Shown here: positions 7,603-12,630 of the stretch, piece after piece
Layout: every line of letters begins with the position of its first letter
How positions within the stretch are numbered: the stretch's first letter is position 1
NCBI GenBank assembly: GCA_019454705.1
Contig: JACFNS010000034.1
Coordinates: forward strand, 1-12,630
Direction: 5' to 3'
Length of the DNA stretch: 12,630 nt
Origin: Taibaiella sp.
GTDB lineage: Bacteria > Bacteroidota > Bacteroidia > Chitinophagales > Chitinophagaceae
Made by a program: the position numbers and the translations under genes
Notes under the pieces: model-generated
What the model was told of the DNA's origin: nothing
The model's database searches: none
Seen by the model: the letters and a program-made list of their open reading frames with translations, nothing else

Positions 7603-8621
7603 AAATACTGCAGGTAATAGACAGGCTGGAGGCGGGTGGTGCTGAACGTTTACTAATCAGCATTACGCACCTGCTGGCTGACAAAGATGTTTCTTCGGGA
7701 GTACTATTATTTAATGACGGAGGTGCGCTTGATAAAGAATTGGACCCGCGTGTTGAAGTACACCTGTTGAACAGAACTAACAAATTCAACCTGTTCACAC
7801 TTTATAAAGCGCACCGTATTTGTAAGCAGTACGATATTGTACACGCTCATCTAAGGCATGTATATGCTTATATCCGTATGGCTCAACTGTTGTTCGGCGG
7901 CAAGTATAAATTGCTATTGCACGACCACGCTGCTATAACAAATGATGTACCTGTGCGAATGCGCAGAATCTTTAAGCCCCGATATTATATAGGTGTAAAT
8001 GAAGAGCAAACTAACTGGGCGATAAAAACAATAGGTGTCGAACAGCAAAATGTATTCCTACTGCAAAACACTGTGCTGGCGAAAGAACTATCATCAAATC
8101 TGCGGCCTGGTTCAAAGAAAGTCATATTGATAGCCAACATCCGGCAGGTAAAAAATATTGAGTTTGCCATATCTCTTTGCAGGAGCATGGGTTGGCAGCT
8201 GGATATTTACGGCAATATCATTGAGCAGGAGTATTACGATAGACTAAAAGAGCTTGCAGGTGATGATAACGGTATTAATATCATAACAGGTGTCACAGAT
8301 TTTTCAAGCTTGTACAGGCAGTATAACCTTGCCATACATTGTTCACCCAAAGAAACAGGCCCGCTTGTGCTGATTGAATACCTTGCTGTGGGGCTACCTT
8401 TTATCGCTTATCAGACAGGTAGCGCTGCCGATATAATAGCAGCAGAATTGCCGCAATTGTTTATGCAAAACTTTGAACCGGAACAATGGCAACAACGTAT
8501 AACCGAAATAATACAGAATGAAGATTTGCCCCGGCAAATGCAGCAACTCTTCAAAATGAATTTTAACCCCGAAGATTACATCAATAAGTGTCTGCAGATA
8601 TACCAAAGCGTACACTCTTAG
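7599..8621 (+). CDS. Glycosyltransferase family 4 (GT-B fold)
   Basis: 340 residues. The start MKILQVIDRLEAGGAERLL is the classical opening of GT4 enzymes, with the glycine-rich GGAE loop. DIVHAHLRHVYAY and HDHAAIT lie in the acceptor domain. The donor domain starts near KVILIANIRQVKNIEFAI, where Arg and Lys take the place of the R/K diphosphate-binding pair, and contains KETGPLVLIEYLAVGLPFIAY with the E-x7-E pair Glu252 and Glu260. It is slightly short for the family but complete. The ATG overlaps the previous stop as ATGA, and an AGGAGG lies 11 bases upstream. It is predicted to be a cytosolic, retaining sugar transferase; donor and acceptor are unknown. Confidence 0.92.
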   Translation: MKILQVIDRLEAGGAERLLISITHLLADKDVSSGVLLFNDGGALDKELDPRVEVHLLNRTNKFNLFTLYKAHRICKQYDIVHAHLRHVYAYIRMAQLLFGGKYKLLLHDHAAITNDVPVRMRRIFKPRYYIGVNEEQTNWAIKTIGVEQQNVFLLQNTVLAKELSSNLRPGSKKVILIANIRQVKNIEFAISLCRSMGWQLDIYGNIIEQEYYDRLKELAGDDNGINIITGVTDFSSLYRQYNLAIHCSPKETGPLVLIEYLAVGLPFIAYQTGSAADIIAAELPQLFMQNFEPEQWQQRITEIIQNEDLPRQMQQLFKMNFNPEDYINKCLQIYQSVHS

Positions 8622-9733
8622 TAGTGTCAGATACAGCTATGTATGATGATGCAGGCAACCTGCTCGTTTTCGACCCGGTATTGCGCGAGTTGAAAGTAGT
8701 GCAGGATATGTTCGATAACATCATATGGCTAGGTGCAAGAACATTGAACAAGAAGGACACATTAAGACAAGTGGACAGTGAAAAAATCCATGCTGACATG
8801 TTGCCCTGTGTCAGCCGTAGTGGGTTGATCAATATTTTCTTTGTGCTGCTGGCCTACCCTGTTTTCCTGTTCAGGATAGTAAAGTACCTGCCACAAGCAA
8901 CACATGTACATACACGCGCGCCGTCTCACCCGGCCTTTCTCATGATACTCCTCTCCCTGCTGGACAATAAAAGGATATACGCACATAAGTATGCAGGGGA
9001 GTGGACGGACAAAAATATTCCCCTTACCTACCGCATACAACGTAGCCTGCTGAAGCGTGTACGCAAGCCAAATATAAAAGTCATTATCAGCGGCAAGAAT
9101 GAAGAAGAATCTGTGAACGTTCATGATATGCAGAACCCCTGCATTTACGCACATGAAATAAATGCCATGAACAATATTGGCTTGCATAAAGATTTCAGCA
9201 AAGACCTAAGGCTGTTGTTTGTGGGCAACCTGATGCCATCAAAAGGTGTTCTTCAGTTATTGGATGCCCTGAATAACGAACAACTGAACAAAAGGGTTAC
9301 TCAATTACACATTGCAGGTGGTGGGCGTCTACTGGACGACGTGCGTAAAAAAGCTGAGCAAAATAGTAATGTAAAAATTACGGTGTCTGGCGACATTACA
9401 AGGGAGGAGTTAAATAAACTCTACGCAGATGCGCACCTGCTGATACTGCCCAGCAGTTCTGAGAGCTTTCCTAAAGTGGTGGCTGAAGCAGCCGCATACG
9501 GCTGCATACCCGTTACAACATCTTTATCAGCAATTACACGCCAGATAACCGATGGCATTAATGGGTTCCTGATGACGGACAACTCGCCGGGTAGTATTAC
9601 ACAGACAATTAACCGCGTCGCTGACAATACTGAACTATCAGTCATCAGCCACAACGCAATAGAAATGAGTAAACTCTTCACATACGAACGTTTCAGGCAA
9701 CAAATGGCAAGGGTGTACAATATAAATACATGA
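8588..9733 (+). CDS. Glycosyltransferase family 4 (GT-B fold), GTG start
   Basis: 381 residues. The first beta strand is TLLVVSDTAMYDDAG, and the donor domain holds LRLLFVGNLMPSKGVLQLL (Lys as phosphate ligand), LHIAGGGRLLDDV, and SSSESFPKVVAEAAAYG with the E-x7-E pair Glu292 and Glu300, then ITDGINGFL. GTG at 8588 is chosen because the first in-frame ATG (8639) would delete the first strand. The resulting overlap with the preceding gene is 34 bases, the longest in the window. A short hydrophobic segment, INIFFVLLAYPVFLF, in the N-terminal domain may hold the enzyme to the membrane, as in other lipid-linked-sugar transferases. No Shine-Dalgarno sequence is seen. Family assignment is secure; specificity is not readable. 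Confidence 0.9.
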   Translation: MSADIPKRTLLVVSDTAMYDDAGNLLVFDPVLRELKVVQDMFDNIIWLGARTLNKKDTLRQVDSEKIHADMLPCVSRSGLINIFFVLLAYPVFLFRIVKYLPQATHVHTRAPSHPAFLMILLSLLDNKRIYAHKYAGEWTDKNIPLTYRIQRSLLKRVRKPNIKVIISGKNEEESVNVHDMQNPCIYAHEINAMNNIGLHKDFSKDLRLLFVGNLMPSKGVLQLLDALNNEQLNKRVTQLHIAGGGRLLDDVRKKAEQNSNVKITVSGDITREELNKLYADAHLLILPSSSESFPKVVAEAAAYGCIPVTTSLSAITRQITDGINGFLMTDNSPGSITQTINRVADNTELSVISHNAIEMSKLFTYERFRQQMARVYNINT

Positions 9734-11085
9734 GCATATACAAAGCGGATAAGCTCAATATATTACATGTAGCGGGTTTAGTTACAATCGGTACTATAGC
9801 TTGCTATGTACCGCTGCTGGTAACAGCAGTATGGGCTGCTGTATTTCTTATCACCCTGGCTGCCTTAGTTTCAGACCGGCAAGACTGGATATGGTATTGC
9901 ATAGCAGCTTCTCCCATTATAGAAGTATGGGCGCGTATGGTAAAGGGTGCTGTTGTGCCAGATGAAATTGGCAAATACTATCTACTCTTCGCCATAGCAT
10001 CCATACTGATATATCATATCAAAAGCGCATCAAATAAACCCTTGTATAAGGCTGGCATATTGATAATTGTAATGTTATTACCCAGCCTCGTAGTCAACCT
10101 GGCAGATTTCAGCTTCGACCAATGGGCGTTCAATATTCTGCCAACGCTTGAATTAGGTTTCCTCCTGATGCTGGCAGCCCGCGAAAGATGGGATATAGAA
10201 CGTTTTGCAAAGACACTTCAAATGGGACTGGCACCCATAGTGTTTGTCGTCATGTACCTGATACTAAAGACACCCGCTATCAGCAGTGTCAACTTTATGC
10301 TGGGGGCGAATTTTAAAGCTGCTGGCGGTGGCAGCAACCAGGTGGCTACTGTGCTGGGGCTGGGCATATTATATACTATGCTCCTATTGCTGCTCAAACG
10401 TCCTGTAGTAGCACGCTGGGCATGCTACCTGCTTATTGCATTTCTGTTCTTCCGCAGCTTCCTTACATTTTCGCGTGGTGGTGTGTTCACTGCAGTAGCA
10501 TCGGTGTACGTGGCTATCGGTTTTGCCATGATAGTCAACCGGAAAACATTTATCCGCTATTCGGCCATCATGATTGTTTTTGCTGCATTGGGTGTATTTG
10601 TATTTAACAAAGTGGATGAACTTACAGGCCATAAACTCACACAACGTTACAGCGGAGAAACAATAGCCACCATATCGGGCGAGCAGGAAAAAACATGGAA
10701 CAAGGTTACCTCAGGCCGTACTACATTGATTAATGCCGACTGGAATATTTTCAAGGAATATTTTCTTTTTGGAGTAGGTCCCGGTGGTGCAAAAGACTTG
10801 CGCACAAGGTACGGTGCGCCCCCCGACTCTGCGGCACATACCGAAGTAACACGCCTGATGAGTGAGCATGGTGTTGGTGGTTTGCTGGCTGGCGTAGTAT
10901 TGCTCCTGTTCCCGATATTCTGGTTGAGGAAACAACGCTACCGATTGTGGATGGGTATAAGCACCGCATTGTTTTGCATGGCATTACTTACTTCTATGCA
11001 CTCAGCCATGCGTACCAATACTACTATCGTGTGTTACGTACTCGCATCTATACCCGTATATATAAGAAGGGCTAATGGCAGCTAG
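9730..11085 (+). CDS. O-antigen ligase / Wzy-type polymerase family membrane protein
   Basis: 451 residues with roughly eleven or twelve hydrophobic segments covering most of the chain. A large hydrophilic loop of about 90 residues (293-382) lies between late membrane segments, as expected for the periplasmic catalytic loop of this family. Conserved family features are TFSRGGVF (Arg249) in the membrane region before the loop, GVGPGGAK, and AAHTEVTRLMSEHGVGG (His370, Glu379) at the end of the loop, which correspond to the H-x-E-type block of the Wzy_C/WaaL domain. Such proteins act on undecaprenyl-diphosphate-linked glycans outside the inner membrane, either polymerising repeat units or attaching the chain to a lipid. 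In an operon of glycosyltransferases without lipid A core genes, a polymerase role is more likely, but sequence alone cannot separate the two. The ATG overlaps the previous stop as ATGA. Confidence 0.88.
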   Translation: MSIYKADKLNILHVAGLVTIGTIACYVPLLVTAVWAAVFLITLAALVSDRQDWIWYCIAASPIIEVWARMVKGAVVPDEIGKYYLLFAIASILIYHIKSASNKPLYKAGILIIVMLLPSLVVNLADFSFDQWAFNILPTLELGFLLMLAARERWDIERFAKTLQMGLAPIVFVVMYLILKTPAISSVNFMLGANFKAAGGGSNQVATVLGLGILYTMLLLLLKRPVVARWACYLLIAFLFFRSFLTFSRGGVFTAVASVYVAIGFAMIVNRKTFIRYSAIMIVFAALGVFVFNKVDELTGHKLTQRYSGETIATISGEQEKTWNKVTSGRTTLINADWNIFKEYFLFGVGPGGAKDLRTRYGAPPDSAAHTEVTRLMSEHGVGGLLAGVVLLLFPIFWLRKQRYRLWMGISTALFCMALLTSMHSAMRTNTTIVCYVLASIPVYIRRANGS

Positions 11086-12115
11086 GCAACTACGCATATT
11101 ATACATCGGTAATAAGCTGGCTGAACATGGCAGGACTCCTACATCTATTGACACACTCGGCCCCTTGCTGGAGAAGGAAGGGCATACAGTTTATTATGCA
11201 GGCAACAAACTAAAGCAATCAGCCCGCTTGCAGCATATGTTGCTTAGCATTTGGAAATACAGGAAAGAGGTTGACCTAGTATTAATAGACACTTATAGTA
11301 CAACAGCCTTTTATTACGCATGGCTGTCTGCAAAACTGTGCAGGTGGTTGGGTGTAAAATATGTACCTATCCTGCACGGGGGCAACCTGTCGGACAGATT
11401 TCAGCGTTCGCCGGGCAAATGCAGAACGGTTTTTGGTAACAGCGCAATAAATATAGCCGTCTCACCCTACCTGCTGTATTACCTGCAACAAGCTGGTTAT
11501 AAAGGAACAGTTATTGAGAACAGTATTTCGTTAAGCGATTATGCTTTCAGGCAGCGTACACAGCTGCAACCACGGCTTTTATGGGTGCGCTCTTTTCACG
11601 AAACATATAATCCGCAAATGGCTGCGTACCTCGTTCATGCGTTAAAGAAGCAATACCCCGATATACACCTCACCATGGTTGGTCCGGACGTGGATGGCAG
11701 TATGGACAAATGCAAACAGCTAGCCATAGACCTGGGAGTAGATCAGCAAATAACATTTACGGGTAAGTTGAGTAAATACGAATGGATATCTTTAGCGCAA
11801 TCAAAAGATATTTTCATCAATACCACCAACTACGATAACCTGCCTGTAAGTGTATTGGAAGCTATGGCACTTGGCCTACCGGTTGTATCTACCAATGTTG
11901 GTGGCATACCTTATATAATTACCAATCAACAAAACGGGCTATTGGTACGTGCGGATGATGTTGCTGAAATAGCAGATGCTGTAACACAACTACTGAGCAA
12001 CAACAATATGGCTGCTGCTATTAGTAAGCATGCCCGTGAATACGCAACACAATACGACTGGAACATCATTAAAACCAAATGGGATAACCTGCTGCAATCA
12101 ATAGCCAAGTCTTGA
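11075..12115 (+). CDS. Glycosyltransferase family 4 with D-x7-E in place of E-x7-E
   Basis: 346 residues. RILYIGNKLAEHGRTPTSID opens the acceptor domain, with VPILHGGNL and INIAVSPYL further on. The donor domain begins near RLLWVRSFHETYNP and ends with NYDNLPVSVLEAMALGLPVV, NVGGIPYII and NGLLV. The usual first glutamate of E-x7-E is aspartate here (Asp254), while the second is kept (Glu262). FDNLP-type variants of this block are, to my knowledge, found in other GT4 members, so the enzyme is probably active. The ATG lies 11 bases inside the end of the O-antigen ligase-type gene, with a weak purine run (aagaagg, 11064-11070) before it. It is predicted to be a cytosolic sugar transferase of unknown specificity. 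Confidence 0.92.
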   Translation: MAARQLRILYIGNKLAEHGRTPTSIDTLGPLLEKEGHTVYYAGNKLKQSARLQHMLLSIWKYRKEVDLVLIDTYSTTAFYYAWLSAKLCRWLGVKYVPILHGGNLSDRFQRSPGKCRTVFGNSAINIAVSPYLLYYLQQAGYKGTVIENSISLSDYAFRQRTQLQPRLLWVRSFHETYNPQMAAYLVHALKKQYPDIHLTMVGPDVDGSMDKCKQLAIDLGVDQQITFTGKLSKYEWISLAQSKDIFINTTNYDNLPVSVLEAMALGLPVVSTNVGGIPYIITNQQNGLLVRADDVAEIADAVTQLLSNNNMAAAISKHAREYATQYDWNIIKTKWDNLLQSIAKS

Positions 12116-12630
12116 ACCTGTTTGAGCAAATATTACAGTTTAAAGGTTATCCTTTCGCGGAAGCGAAAAAGGAGTTGGCTGCATTGCAGGCTATGGGTAC
12201 TGACGAGTTCCTTAATTGGCAGCAGCAAAGAGCATGGCAGCAGGTGCGGTTTCATTATACGTATAATCCGTTGTATAAAAAATTGGTGGGTAACACAATC
12301 CCCGACAAATGGGAAGACTTACCCATAGTGACCAAGAAAGATTTACAGCAGCCTTTAAGCAGCATCATAACAAATGGGGTAAACTTTAAGGACTGTCATA
12401 CGGGAAATACGTCCGGTTCTACAGGTACACCTTTTTTTTATGCTAAGGATAAGATGACGCATGCCATGACATGGGCTGTAATAGCCGACAGGTATAGTTG
12501 GTATGGTTTGACAGTAGCATCCCGGCAAGCCCGCTTCTACGGTATACCGAAGGAATTTGTAGCCAACAGCAAAGAGCAGCTAAAAGACAGAATGATGAAC
12601 CGCGAGCGCTTCAGTGTATTCGATTTGTCG
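12112..12630 (+). CDS. PaaK/CapK-like adenylate-forming enzyme, N-terminal part
   Basis: The frame opens with TTG at 12112, in a TTGA overlap with the upstream stop, and stays open for 173 codons to the window end. The peptide starts NLFEQILQFKGYPFAEAKKE, continues with HYTYNPLYKKL and LPIVTKKDLQ, and then has the AMP/phosphate-binding loop NTSGSTGTPFFYAKD (residues 99-113). This order (short helical N-terminus, NPLYK, a 'P.ltK.dl' block, then TSGSTGTP) is that of phenylacetate-CoA ligase-like proteins, including CapK and coenzyme F390 synthetase-like members common in capsule loci. These activate a carboxylic acid as an acyl-adenylate. The role in polysaccharide loci is not well defined; it might supply or attach an acyl or amino-acid group. 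No ATG occurs in frame before 12194, which would remove well-matching residues. The C-terminal domain lies outside the window. Confidence 0.88.
   Translation, partial: MNLFEQILQFKGYPFAEAKKELAALQAMGTDEFLNWQQQRAWQQVRFHYTYNPLYKKLVGNTIPDKWEDLPIVTKKDLQQPLSSIITNGVNFKDCHTGNTSGSTGTPFFYAKDKMTHAMTWAVIADRYSWYGLTVASRQARFYGIPKEFVANSKEQLKDRMMNRERFSVFDLS

Larger units (their letters stand above)
1..12630 (+). other. Part of one long polysaccharide-biosynthesis operon
   Basis: Eleven genes lie in one direction. The only gaps are 4 bases (588-591 and 3549-3552); all other junctions overlap: TTGA at 1782-1785 and 12112-12115, ATGA at 4803-4806, 7599-7602 and 9730-9733, and longer overlaps at 6010-6023, 8588-8621 and 11075-11085. 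No stretch is free of coding sequence, so promoters and terminators of the transcript must lie outside. Single-transcript organisation is inferred, not observed. Confidence 0.8.

Noticed and set aside
8762..9187. 141-codon open frame on the minus strand
   Set aside because: It is antisense to a well-supported GT4 gene; the peptide has no family features and looks like a composition shadow.
12122..12328. 68-codon plus-strand frame starting with TTG
   Set aside because: It is out of frame with the PaaK-like gene, whose frame contains TSGSTGTP and stays open to the window end; this short basic peptide has no support.
1..12630. Mobile element, CRISPR array, tRNA or riboswitch
   Set aside because: No transposase or integrase reading frame, no regularly spaced repeats and no non-coding stretch longer than 4 bases were found to hold such elements.

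Overview
The window lies inside a polysaccharide (capsule, exopolysaccharide or O-antigen type) biosynthesis locus. The likely host is a member of the Bacteroidota, possibly a Chitinophagaceae-like lineage. I infer this from the moderate base composition, the near absence of Shine-Dalgarno sequences before the genes, and the gene content; no rRNA or other marker gene is present to confirm it. All eleven genes run on the + strand. They are separated by at most 4 bases or overlap by 4 to 34 bases, so the window looks like the middle of one long operon with no room for an internal terminator or stand-alone promoter.

Layout: (1) 3-587, the C-terminal part of an MBOAT O-acyltransferase; (2) 592-1785, a membrane-anchored SGNH/GDSL-type partner; (3) 1782-3548, a NodU/CmcH-type O-carbamoyltransferase; (4) 3553-4806, a short cytosolic protein of the neutral-ceramidase hydrolase family; (5) 4803-6023, a GT4 glycosyltransferase; (6) 6010-7602, a tandem-domain GT2-type protein whose first domain looks degenerate; (7) 7599-8621, (8) 8588-9733, two more GT4 enzymes; (9) 9730-11085, an O-antigen ligase/polymerase-type membrane protein; (10) 11075-12115, a fourth GT4 enzyme; (11) 12112-12630, the N-terminal part of a PaaK/CapK-like adenylate-forming enzyme that runs off the window.

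Proposed joint role (inference from families): five glycosyltransferases build a repeat unit on a lipid carrier in the cytoplasm, the carbamoyltransferase adds O-carbamoyl groups there, the ceramidase-family hydrolase may trim an amide bond on a precursor, the Wzy/WaaL-type protein polymerises or ligates the flipped product, and the MBOAT/SGNH pair O-acylates it on the periplasmic side. No flippase, initiating sugar-phosphate transferase, chain-length regulator or outer-membrane exporter is seen, so these must lie outside the window.

The least expected elements are the ceramidase-family protein without a signal peptide, the CapK-like enzyme, the degenerate-plus-intact GT2 fusion, and a cluster of non-ATG starts (three TTG, two of them in TTGA stop/start overlaps, and one GTG). 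No RNA genes, CRISPR arrays, insertion sequences or large repeats were seen.
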